Shown here piece after piece: positions 1 through 7,564 of a stretch of DNA of 60,705 nucleotides (the first letter of the stretch is position 1; every line of letters begins with the position of its first letter). Position numbers and translations under genes: made by a program. This stretch comes from Hyphomicrobiales bacterium (GTDB lineage: Bacteria; Pseudomonadota; Alphaproteobacteria; Rhizobiales; Rhizobiaceae): the NCBI GenBank assembly GCA_900469955.1, contig UBYX01000001.1, positions 1 to 60,705 on the forward strand. The letters run 5' to 3'. The notes under the pieces were generated by a model. The model saw only the letters and a list, made by a program, of their open reading frames with translations, made no database searches and was not told where the DNA came from.

Positions 1-68
1 TGCAATACAGAACCCAGCCCCTAATTCATCCCAGCCCGTAAACCGTCCAACTTTATGGGGTCAGTTCA
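1..68. mobile_element. Terminal end of an IS3-family-like insertion sequence (partial)
   Basis: Read on the minus strand, the stretch begins TGAACTGACCCCATAAAGTT at base 68, which resembles the terminal inverted repeat of IS3-family elements (TGAACTGACCCC followed by an AAAGTTGGAC-type block). Only the outer 68 bases are in the window, with no transposase, so family assignment rests on remembered terminal sequences. The bases just outside (70-86) are one arm of a GC-rich stem with a T run, whose partner arm is absent. This suggests that the element landed in, or deleted part of, a terminator. Confidence 0.5.
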
Positions 69-105
69 TACGGCCGGGCTTTTCGTCAAATGAACGAGAG
101 AACGG

Positions 106-759
106 TTACTGGCCCTGCTTGGCGGCGTTCTGTGCGTCTTCCAGCTTCTTGCGGGTTTCTTCCGCCTTCTTCTGCAGGCCTTCTTCCAGGCTGCGCTGGC
201 TCTGGGCGATCTGCTCCTGCGGCATGGCCGGGCCGTCGAATACACCGGTGAAGCCAGACAGCGGTACCTTGATCGGGTTTGGCGCGCGGCGGAAGTTGAT
301 CGAGGTGAAAACGACGTCGTTGCCCTTCTTGAGGCTGGCGATCATCGCGTCCGTCAAGGGTACTTCCGCAGTGCATTTGTCAGGGAGGCAGACGACATAA
401 TCCAGCTTCTGGCCCTTGCCGCCATCGATCTGCATGATGATGCCCGGCGGCACAAGGCGCGCGGTCGGCACCGAAACCTGCAGGATCTTGCGGTTTACCT
501 TGCCTTCAACGGTGATCAGGCCAACAGCCGTGACCAACTGACCGTTCTGGGCGGCGATGATGTTCTGCACGACGCAGATGTCGCTGTCATCCTGCTTGCT
601 GCAAGTCTTGAACCAGCCGAGCGGCGGCGCACCCGGAGCGGCAGCGGCAGGTGCCGCGGCATCCTGTGCAAGGGCTGCAGCCGGCAGCACACTCGCGCCA
701 ACCGAGAGAGCGAGAACGGACATTGCCGTCCGCAGAACTTGGGTTGCCTTAAGCATCAT
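106..759 (-). CDS. Invasion-associated locus B (IalB) family protein
   Basis: A secreted protein of 217 residues. The ATG at 759 is chosen because AGGAG lies 12 bases upstream and a signal peptide follows at once (basic start, hydrophobic core, cleavage near AALAQ at about residue 31). The longer open frame to 936 has no such features. The mature part has the IalB pattern: a GWFKTC start, a second Cys in SDICVVQN, and a CLPDKC pair that could form disulfides. The last 45 residues are Gln/Glu/Lys-rich and probably form a coiled coil. IalB proteins are periplasmic and were named for Bartonella erythrocyte invasion; in free-living rhizobia the role is unknown. It is a single gene transcribed towards the IS end. 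Confidence 0.8.
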   Translation of the reverse strand: MMLKATQVLRTAMSVLALSVGASVLPAAALAQDAAAPAAAAPGAPPLGWFKTCSKQDDSDICVVQNIIAAQNGQLVTAVGLITVEGKVNRKILQVSVPTARLVPPGIIMQIDGGKGQKLDYVVCLPDKCTAEVPLTDAMIASLKKGNDVVFTSINFRRAPNPIKVPLSGFTGVFDGPAMPQEQIAQSQRSLEEGLQKKAEETRKKLEDAQNAAKQGQ

Positions 760-1038
760 AACGAGATCCGTCTCCTGAAATCCGTGGGTACGGCAAGACG
801 CCGTTCTATTCCCTCGGGGTGTCCTACTGCCCGTCACCTGTCGGCGAAATGAGGCATTTGAATGACCCGCCCGTCCGGCAAACCTGTTACATCGCGGCGG
901 CCACGATATCCAGCCCCCTCTTTCGTATTTTTTCACAAGGCGTTAACGCGACCGTTCAATCTTTCGCGCGCAGTGCCGGGTTGGACCCCATATGGGTATG
1001 CGTTATCTTGACTTCGAATCAGCGAGGACGTCTTCACC
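760..1038. other. Intergenic region between divergent ialB-like and peptide-binding-protein genes
   Basis: These 279 bases separate two divergent secreted-protein genes and must hold both promoters. I see no open frame of note and no clear RNA gene. A TTGGAC...TTATCT pair near 982-1010 could serve the rightward gene, but the match is too weak to call. Confidence 0.3.
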
Positions 1039-2853
1039 ATGAGTTCGATGCGACGTTTTGTTCCCCTCATCGCAGCCGTTCTGATGGGTGTGCCCGCGGC
1101 GGCCCAGCCCCTGCATGGGATCGCAATGCATGGTACCCCGGCCCTGCCGCAAGATTACAAGCACTTCTCCTATGTCAATCCGGACGTGAAAAAGGGCGGC
1201 AGGGTGGCCTATGGGGTGGTCGGCACCTTCGACAGCCTCAATCCGTTTATTCTCAAGAGCATGCGCACCACCGCACGCGGGCTCTGGGACACCATTTTCG
1301 GGCATCTTCTCTACGAACCCTTGATGACCCGTTCCAGCGATGAACCGTTCACGCTTTATGGGCTGCTCGCCGAGAGCGTGGAATGGGATGAAGATCGTAC
1401 TTTCATACAGTTCAACCTCAATCCGAAGGCAAAGTGGTCGGACGGCCAGTCGGTGACCCCGGAGGACGTGATCTTCACGTTCGAAATCCTGCGTGACAAG
1501 GGCCGCATTCCCTTTTCCAATCGGCTCGCGCCCGTGGAAAAGATGGAAAAGGTGGGCGAACACGGCGTGCGTTTCACCTTCAACAACAAGGTCGACCGCG
1601 AATTTCCGCTTATCCTCGCCACATCCACTCCGATACTGCCGAAACACGTCATAAACCCTGCGACATTCGATCAGTCGACTTTGAAGCCGCCGGTCGGGTC
1701 CGGACCCTATCTCGTCAAATCCTTGTCGCCCGGCGAACGCATCGTATATGAGCGAAATCCGGATTACTGGGGCAAGGACATTCCCTCGAAGATCGGCTTC
1801 GACAACTACGACCAGATTTCGATCGAATATTTCCTCCAGGAAAACACCCTCTTCGAAGCCTTCAAGAAGGGCGTGATCGATGTCTATTTGGAAGGCAGCC
1901 CGACCCATTGGGGGCGCGCTTATGATTTTCCCGCCGTCCAGAAAGGCGATGTCATAAAGGATGCCTTCAAGCCGCAGCTTCCGACAGGCATGCTGGGCTT
2001 CGTGTTCAACACCCGCCGCCCGGTCTTTTCCGACGTCAACGTGCGTGCGGGCCTGTCGCTCGCCCTGGATTTCGAATGGGCCAACAGGAACCTCTTCGAA
2101 GGCGCCTATACGCGTACGGAAAGCTACTGGCAGGACTCGCCACTCTCCTCACTCGGCAAACCGGCAGATGAACGCGAGCTCGCCATTCTCGGACCGGTCA
2201 AGGACAAGATCGAACCCGCGGTTCTCGACGGCACCTATCGTCTGCCAAAAACAGACGGCTCCGGCGCCGATCGAAAGGTGATGAGGGAGGCAGTCGATCT
2301 TCTGAAAAAAGGCGGATACACGATCAAGAACGGCAAAATGTCCGATGCCAAGGGAAAACCGCTCGTCTTCGAGGTGATGACGCAGACCCCGGACCAGGAA
2401 AAGCTCGCTATCGCCTATCAGCGCACGCTGAAGATGATCGGTGTCGACATGTCGATTCGCACCGTCGATGACGCACAATATCAGGCTCGTTCCGGCAGCT
2501 TCGACTACGACATGATCGTCAAGTCCTATCCCTCGACGCTGTCACCGGGCATCGAGCAGGTAGGCCGTTGGGGATCCTCTTCGCGCGATCGGCAAGGCAG
2601 CTTCAATTTCGCTGGCGTCGCCGACCCGGACGTCGACAAGCTGATCGAGTCCATCCTGTCTGCCCGCAGCAAGGAGGATTTCGAGGCGGCGGTACGCGCC
2701 TATGATCGGCTGCTGATCTCCGGCCATTATCTGGTGCCGCTCTATCACATACCGGAACAGTGGCTGGCGCGCCGCAGCTACATCGGCTATCCGGAGAAAC
2801 TGCCGCTTTATGGCTACCAGCTCAACACCTGGTGGGACAAACGGGCGCAGTAG
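1039..2853 (+). CDS. ABC transporter periplasmic substrate-binding protein, family 5 (YejA-like)
   Basis: A 604-residue extracellular solute-binding protein (SBP_bac_5 fold). A signal peptide occupies about residues 1-22, ending in PAAAQP. The mature start (HGIAMHG, then KHFSYVNPDVKKGG) and the LGTFDSLNPF-like segment VGTFDSLNPFILK match the YejA/microcin C branch rather than OppA proper. Other family landmarks are YEPLMTRSSDEPFT, WSDGQSVTPEDVIFTFE and a GSGPYLV turn. It should bind oligopeptides or peptide-like compounds and feed an ABC importer. No permease or ATPase gene adjoins it, so partners must be encoded elsewhere. An internal ATG at codon 4 is an equally possible start. The gene ends 34 bases before frnE and may be cotranscribed with it. 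Confidence 0.85.
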   Translation: MSSMRRFVPLIAAVLMGVPAAAQPLHGIAMHGTPALPQDYKHFSYVNPDVKKGGRVAYGVVGTFDSLNPFILKSMRTTARGLWDTIFGHLLYEPLMTRSSDEPFTLYGLLAESVEWDEDRTFIQFNLNPKAKWSDGQSVTPEDVIFTFEILRDKGRIPFSNRLAPVEKMEKVGEHGVRFTFNNKVDREFPLILATSTPILPKHVINPATFDQSTLKPPVGSGPYLVKSLSPGERIVYERNPDYWGKDIPSKIGFDNYDQISIEYFLQENTLFEAFKKGVIDVYLEGSPTHWGRAYDFPAVQKGDVIKDAFKPQLPTGMLGFVFNTRRPVFSDVNVRAGLSLALDFEWANRNLFEGAYTRTESYWQDSPLSSLGKPADERELAILGPVKDKIEPAVLDGTYRLPKTDGSGADRKVMREAVDLLKKGGYTIKNGKMSDAKGKPLVFEVMTQTPDQEKLAIAYQRTLKMIGVDMSIRTVDDAQYQARSGSFDYDMIVKSYPSTLSPGIEQVGRWGSSSRDRQGSFNFAGVADPDVDKLIESILSARSKEDFEAAVRAYDRLLISGHYLVPLYHIPEQWLARRSYIGYPEKLPLYGYQLNTWWDKRAQ

Positions 2854-2887
2854 CCGAACCAAGCCCGCCCAGGAGAGGAAGCCCGTA

Positions 2888-3559
2888 ATGGAGCGCGTGA
2901 CCATAGACATCGTTTCGGACGTCGTTTGCCCCTGGTGCTATCTGGGAAAAGCGCGACTGGAACTCGCCATCGCCGAAGTGCAGGACGAAATCGGGGTAGA
3001 CATCAACTGGCGCCCCTACCGGCTCAATCCGGACCATCCGCCGGAAGGCGTCGATCATCAGAGCGATCTGGCGCGCAAGCTCGGTGGCAAGGATGCGGTG
3101 GATCGCGCCCATGCCATGCTGCAAAAGCTAGGCGAGGATGTCGGGGTCCGCTACAATTTCGACGCGATCAAGATCGGCCCTAATACGCTCAACGCGCATC
3201 GCCTGCTGCATTGGGCCATGACCGAAGGCCGCGAAGCTCAGGACAAGGTCGCAACGGCGCTCTTCAGGGCAAACTTCGAAGAAGGGCGAAATGTCGGTGA
3301 CCCCATCGTGCTGGCAGATATCGCCGAGCAATCCGGCCTTAACCGAAAGGTGATCGAAAACCTTCTGGCGACGGATGCGGACAAGGACACGGTTCTTTCC
3401 GAAATCGATTCGGCCCAGAAGATGGGCGTCACCGGCGTGCCCTTTTTCATCATCGACGGGCAATATGCAGTCAGCGGGGCGCAAACAGCGGATGTCTTCG
3501 TCAACGCTTTGCGGGAAATTGCGAAGCTCAAGGCCGAAGCCCGCAAAGGCATGATCTGA
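2888..3559 (+). CDS. DsbA-family thioredoxin-fold oxidoreductase, FrnE-like
   Basis: A 223-residue cytoplasmic DsbA-like protein with no signal peptide. The active-site motif CPWC sits at about residues 13-16, followed by YLGK as in FrnE and 2-hydroxychromene-2-carboxylate isomerase relatives. The conserved cis-Pro loop is seen in MGVTGVPFFIID near residue 183, after which comes the family segment YAVSGAQ. FrnE proteins act in disulfide chemistry or polyketide tailoring; the physiological substrate here is unknown. The ATG at 2888 is preceded by AGGAGAGGAA. The open frame runs further upstream into the previous gene, but that start lacks a ribosome site. Confidence 0.82.
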   Translation: MERVTIDIVSDVVCPWCYLGKARLELAIAEVQDEIGVDINWRPYRLNPDHPPEGVDHQSDLARKLGGKDAVDRAHAMLQKLGEDVGVRYNFDAIKIGPNTLNAHRLLHWAMTEGREAQDKVATALFRANFEEGRNVGDPIVLADIAEQSGLNRKVIENLLATDADKDTVLSEIDSAQKMGVTGVPFFIIDGQYAVSGAQTADVFVNALREIAKLKAEARKGMI

Positions 3560-3571
3560 TTCGTCAGTTCC

Positions 3572-3602
3572 GCCCTTGCGAACCGAAGCGGCTCGCAAGG
3601 GC
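3572..3602. terminator. Inverted repeat between convergent frnE-like gene and mfd
   Basis: The arms GCCCTTGCGA and TCGCAAGGGC pair perfectly over 10 bp around an 11-base loop, in the 82-base gap between two converging genes. Neither side has a T run, so this may be a bidirectional, partly factor-dependent terminator or simply a stabilising stem for both transcripts. Confidence 0.45.
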
Positions 3603-3641
3603 GATACTGCACCACTCCCAGTCCCGTACTGACCGGCAGGA

Positions 3642-6600
3642 TCAGGCTTTCGCCAGTTCCGCGAACTGGGTCATCACCTGCGCCGCAGTCGTCAGTCTTT
3701 TTTCCGGCGTGGGAAGCTCCCGCGTCAGGAACACGCTCTGATCCGGGCGGATCTTCGCAAGCGTTCCCTGCTTGGCGATATATCCCACGAGTGCTGCCGG
3801 ATTCGGGAACTGCTTGTCGCGGAAGGTAACGACCACGCCCTTGGGGCCCGCCTCAAGCTTCTCGACATTCGCTTTCCGGCATAGGGACTTGATGTAGACG
3901 ACCTTCAGAAGGTTCTGCACCTCAGGCGGCATCGGTCCGAACCGGTCAACCATTTCCGCGCCAAAACCGTCGATCTCCGAAAGCTCGGAGACTTCGCCAA
4001 GACGGCGATAGAGCCCCATGCGCAGATGCAGGTCAGGCACATAGGATTCCGGGATCATCACGGTGATGCCGACGGAAATCTGCGGCGACCAGCCGGTATC
4101 GACGATCTCGTCGTCGCCCTTCACCTCCGCTACCGCTTCTTCCAGCATCTGCTGGTAGAGCTCGAACCCCACTTCCTTGATATGGCCGGACTGTTCTTCA
4201 CCGAGCAGGTTGCCTGCGCCGCGGATATCAAGATCGTGGCTCGCAAGCTGGAACCCGGCGCCGAGGGTGTCGAGCGACTGGAGAACTTTCAGGCGACGTT
4301 CCGCCGTCGTCGTGAGCGGCTTGTTGACCGGCAGACTGAAGAGCGCAAAAGCGCGCACCTTGGAGCGGCCGACGCGACCGCGAAGCTGGTAGAGCTGCGC
4401 CAGTCCGAACATGTCGGCGCGATGCACCACCAGCGTATTGGCGGTCGGAACGTCGAGACCGGACTCGACGATGGTCGTCGACAGCAGGACGTCATACTTG
4501 CCGTCGTAGAAGGCATTCATGATGTCTTCCAGTTCGCCGGCCGGCATCTGGCCGTGGGCTACGGCCACCTTCAGCTCAGGAACGTCCGACTGAAGGAAAG
4601 CCTGAATTTCCGGCAGATCGGCAACCCGCGGGCACACGTAGAAACTCTGGCCGCCACGGTAATGCTCGCGCATCAGCGTCTCGCGGATGACGAGCGGATC
4701 GAAAGGCGAGATGAAGGTACGGATCGCCATGCGGTCGACCGGTGGCGTGGTAATGAGCGAGAGTTCACGGACACCTGTCATCGCGAGCTGCAGCGTACGC
4801 GGTATCGGCGTAGCCGAAAGCGTCAGAACATGTACGTCGCTCTTCAGCTCCTTCAGTCGCTCCTTGTGCTTGACGCCGAAATGCTGCTCCTCGTCGATGA
4901 TCAGCAGGCTGAGATTGGCGAACTTGATGCCGGCGCCGAGCAGCGCATGGGTGCCCACGACGATATCCACCTTGCCTTCGGCCAGACCTTTTTTGGTTTC
5001 CGCCAGTTCCTTCGCGGACACGAGACGAGAGGCCTGGGCAACGGTGATCGGCAGGCCGCGAAAACGGTCTCGGAAGGTCTTGTAGTGCTGGCGGGCGAGC
5101 AGCGTCGTCGGCACGACGACGGCGACCTGCGCGCCGTTCATCGCCGCAAAAAACGCCGCCCGCAGCGCAACCTCGGTCTTGCCAAATCCGACATCTCCGC
5201 ACACCAGCCGGTCCATCGGCCGACCAGCTCCCAGATCGTCCCGTACGGCATCGATGGCATTCGCCTGATCGTCCGTTTCATCATAGGGGAAACGTGCGGC
5301 GAATTCGTCGTAGAGCCCTTCCGGCGTGGTCAATACAGGGGCACGGCGGGTGATACGGGTCGCGGCGATACGGATAAGCGCATCCGCCATATCGAGCAGC
5401 CGTTTCTTGAGCTTGGCCTTGCGGGCCTGCCAGGCGCCACCGCCAAGCTTGTCCAGCTGCGCTTCCGCGGCATCCGAACCATAGCGGGACAGCAGGTCGA
5501 TATTCTCGACCGGCAGGAAGAGCTTTGCCTGATCGGCATAATGCAGTTCCAGACAGGCGCGCGGCGCGCCGGCGGCTTCAATAGTGACGAGACCGACAAA
5601 GCGACCGATACCGTGCTCGGCATGGACGACCAGCGAGCCTTCGTCGAGGCCCGCCACTTCCGTCAGGAAATCGGCGCCTCGCTTGCGGCGCTTGCCACGG
5701 CGGACCATGCGGTCGCCGAGGATATCCTGCTCGCCGATGACGGAGATCTTGTCGGTTTCGAACCCCGCTTCCAGGCTCAGCACTGCCGAGGCCGCTTCAC
5801 CTTTTTCGAGCGTGTCGAGATCGGAGAGCTTCTCGATCTGTTTGATACGCTTCAGGCCGCGCTCGTCCAGAACCTGCAGCAGACGGTCGAGCGACCCGGC
5901 CGACCAGCCTGTGACCAGCACCTTGATGCCAGCCGCTCGCTTGTCGGCAATATGCTTGACGACCAGATCGAACACATTGACGCGCTCGTCTCGCTCCTTG
6001 TCCTCGGTCTGCGACTTGGCCCAGCGTGGTCCGGCATGCGCGTCGAGCGTCACCACCCGGCGACCTTCGGCATCCATTTCATTAAAAGGTGTTAGCCGCA
6101 ACGCATTGACCGCATCGAGAGCAGCGGCGAAAGCCTTGCCGTTGAGATAAAGCTCACCGGGCGAGACCGGTTTGTAGGGGGCGGCCTGGGCCGCGGCACC
6201 CTTGCCCTGCGTCCCGCTGTCACGCCGGGCTTCGTAATAGTCGAGGACCAGTTTCGAGCGCTCGTTGGCCGCCTCGCGGGCGGTGTGGTCGGTGACGACC
6301 CGAAAACCCTTTAGGTAATCAAAGGCTGTCTCGAGCCCGTCGTAAAACAGCGGCAGCCAATGCTCCATGCCGGCATAGCGCCGTCCCTCCGAAACCGCCT
6401 GATAAAGCGCATCGTCGCGAGTGGCCGCGCCGAAGAGGGAAAGATAGTTCTTTCGGAAGCGGCTGATCGTGTCCGGCGTCAGCGTCACCTCGCTCATGGG
6501 ATTGAGATCGAGGGAACGGGTCTGCCCGGTCGTGCGCTGGCTGGCGGGGTCGAATGAGCGGATCGATTCCAGCGTATCGCCGAAGAAATCGAGCCGAACA

Positions 6601-7148
6601 GGCTCTTCCGTGCCCGGCACGAAAACATCGAGAATGCCGCCGCGGACGGCAAATTCACCCACTTCGCGCACGGTCGCGACGCGCTCGAAGCCGTTGCGGT
6701 CCAGCCGCGCGGCAATGTCGTCCATGCGGATCTGATTGCCGGGTTTGGCCGAAAACGCGAGGCTTTCGATAATCTCCGACGGAGCGATTTTCTGCAGCAT
6801 CGCGTTGACTGTCACCAGCACGATCGCGGCATGGGGCTTCTTGCGATGCGAGATCAGGCCGGAAAGCGCCGCAAGTCGCCGGGCGGAGATATAGGCACTT
6901 GGCGAAACCCTGTCATATGGCAGACAGTCCCAGGCAGGCAGCGTCAGCACCGGAATTTCCGGTGCGACGAAGGACAGCATCTGCTCGAGATCCGGCATGC
7001 TCTGGCCGTCGGACATGATATAGGCCACCGGCTGGCCCGCCCTTGCCAGTTCGGCCAGCACAAGCGGTTCCATGCCGGGAGGCACATTGCTGATGGTCAG
7101 CGGTGCCTGCGCGGCCGCTATTTTCCTGGCATCAAATCCTGGGATCAT
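3642..7148 (-). CDS. mfd: Transcription-repair coupling factor
   Basis: Mfd (1168 residues, normal length) is an SF2 translocase that displaces RNA polymerase stalled at DNA lesions and recruits UvrA. The order seen is: a UvrB-homology module (residues about 20-330, with LPAWDCLPYDRVSPS and FAVRGGILDVF); a CarD-like RNA-polymerase-interaction domain near 500-570 (VVHAEHGIGRFVGL); the helicase core with Walker A CGDVGFGKTE near 650, DEEQHFG near 750 and TATPIPRTLQLA; the QLRGRVGRS motif VI; and a C-terminal TRCF domain near 1010-1110. Its ATG overlaps the sdhE stop by four bases (ATGA), so it is translationally coupled and transcribed from the sdhE promoter. Confidence 0.98.
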   Translation of the reverse strand: MIPGFDARKIAAAQAPLTISNVPPGMEPLVLAELARAGQPVAYIMSDGQSMPDLEQMLSFVAPEIPVLTLPAWDCLPYDRVSPSAYISARRLAALSGLISHRKKPHAAIVLVTVNAMLQKIAPSEIIESLAFSAKPGNQIRMDDIAARLDRNGFERVATVREVGEFAVRGGILDVFVPGTEEPVRLDFFGDTLESIRSFDPASQRTTGQTRSLDLNPMSEVTLTPDTISRFRKNYLSLFGAATRDDALYQAVSEGRRYAGMEHWLPLFYDGLETAFDYLKGFRVVTDHTAREAANERSKLVLDYYEARRDSGTQGKGAAAQAAPYKPVSPGELYLNGKAFAAALDAVNALRLTPFNEMDAEGRRVVTLDAHAGPRWAKSQTEDKERDERVNVFDLVVKHIADKRAAGIKVLVTGWSAGSLDRLLQVLDERGLKRIKQIEKLSDLDTLEKGEAASAVLSLEAGFETDKISVIGEQDILGDRMVRRGKRRKRGADFLTEVAGLDEGSLVVHAEHGIGRFVGLVTIEAAGAPRACLELHYADQAKLFLPVENIDLLSRYGSDAAEAQLDKLGGGAWQARKAKLKKRLLDMADALIRIAATRITRRAPVLTTPEGLYDEFAARFPYDETDDQANAIDAVRDDLGAGRPMDRLVCGDVGFGKTEVALRAAFFAAMNGAQVAVVVPTTLLARQHYKTFRDRFRGLPITVAQASRLVSAKELAETKKGLAEGKVDIVVGTHALLGAGIKFANLSLLIIDEEQHFGVKHKERLKELKSDVHVLTLSATPIPRTLQLAMTGVRELSLITTPPVDRMAIRTFISPFDPLVIRETLMREHYRGGQSFYVCPRVADLPEIQAFLQSDVPELKVAVAHGQMPAGELEDIMNAFYDGKYDVLLSTTIVESGLDVPTANTLVVHRADMFGLAQLYQLRGRVGRSKVRAFALFSLPVNKPLTTTAERRLKVLQSLDTLGAGFQLASHDLDIRGAGNLLGEEQSGHIKEVGFELYQQMLEEAVAEVKGDDEIVDTGWSPQISVGITVMIPESYVPDLHLRMGLYRRLGEVSELSEIDGFGAEMVDRFGPMPPEVQNLLKVVYIKSLCRKANVEKLEAGPKGVVVTFRDKQFPNPAALVGYIAKQGTLAKIRPDQSVFLTRELPTPEKRLTTAAQVMTQFAELAKA

Positions 7149-7474
7149 TGCGTCTGCCCGAGCCTTGCTTCGAGGGAAGCTTTGGTGACAGGGTCGAAAT
7201 CGGGTGTGTAGGCGGCAACCCGCGCAAAAAGCTGCGTCTTCCTGTGTTCCGGCAAGGGCATGGCTCCCGTGATCCAGGCATGCAGATCATGATCGTCCTC
7301 GCCCATGATCGTCTCGAACTCGTCGAGTTCCTCGTCCGAAAGCCGAGCGATCTCAGCCTCTGCAAAGCTTCCGAAGACGAGGTCCATTTCGCGGATGCCG
7401 CGATGCCAGCAGCGATAAAGGATGCGGCGGCGGCGCGGGTCCAGATCCGCGCTGGTGCGCGATAGTCCTGTCAT
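7145..7474 (-). CDS. sdhE: FAD assembly factor SdhE (succinate dehydrogenase assembly factor 2)
   Basis: A small protein of 109 residues of the SdhE/Sdh5 family, which promotes covalent attachment of FAD to the flavoprotein subunit of succinate dehydrogenase. The signature RGxxE is present as HRGIREMD at about residues 24-31, followed by the acidic helix LSDEELDEFETIM and the DHDLHAWITG segment. It sits upstream of mfd with a 4-base overlap, an arrangement I recall from other rhizobia. An alpha-type promoter lies about 25 bases upstream and AAGGA precedes the ATG. Confidence 0.92.
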   Translation of the reverse strand: MTGLSRTSADLDPRRRRILYRCWHRGIREMDLVFGSFAEAEIARLSDEELDEFETIMGEDDHDLHAWITGAMPLPEHRKTQLFARVAAYTPDFDPVTKASLEARLGQTQ

Positions 7475-7498
7475 ATCGGTGTCCTTGTTTCGCGGTTC

Positions 7499-7527
7499 AT
7501 ATAGGACGGAAATACCGCCTCGTCACC
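7499..7527 (-). promoter_or_regulatory. Predicted housekeeping sigma promoter for sdhE-mfd
   Basis: On the minus strand GGTGAC (bases 7527-7522) and CTATAT (7504-7499) are separated by exactly 17 bp, close to the alphaproteobacterial consensus CTTGAC-N17-CTATAT, with a perfect -10. The predicted start of transcription is near 7492, giving an untranslated leader of about 18 bases. Confidence 0.6.
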
Positions 7528-7564
7528 TTGCCAAACGGCCAAAATTCATCGCATTTTGCGCGCC

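Noticed and set aside
4026..6095. Open frame of 689 codons on the plus strand opposite mfd
   Set aside because: It is antisense to a clear full-length Mfd; its translation is Arg/His-rich with no domain, and long antisense frames are expected at this GC content.
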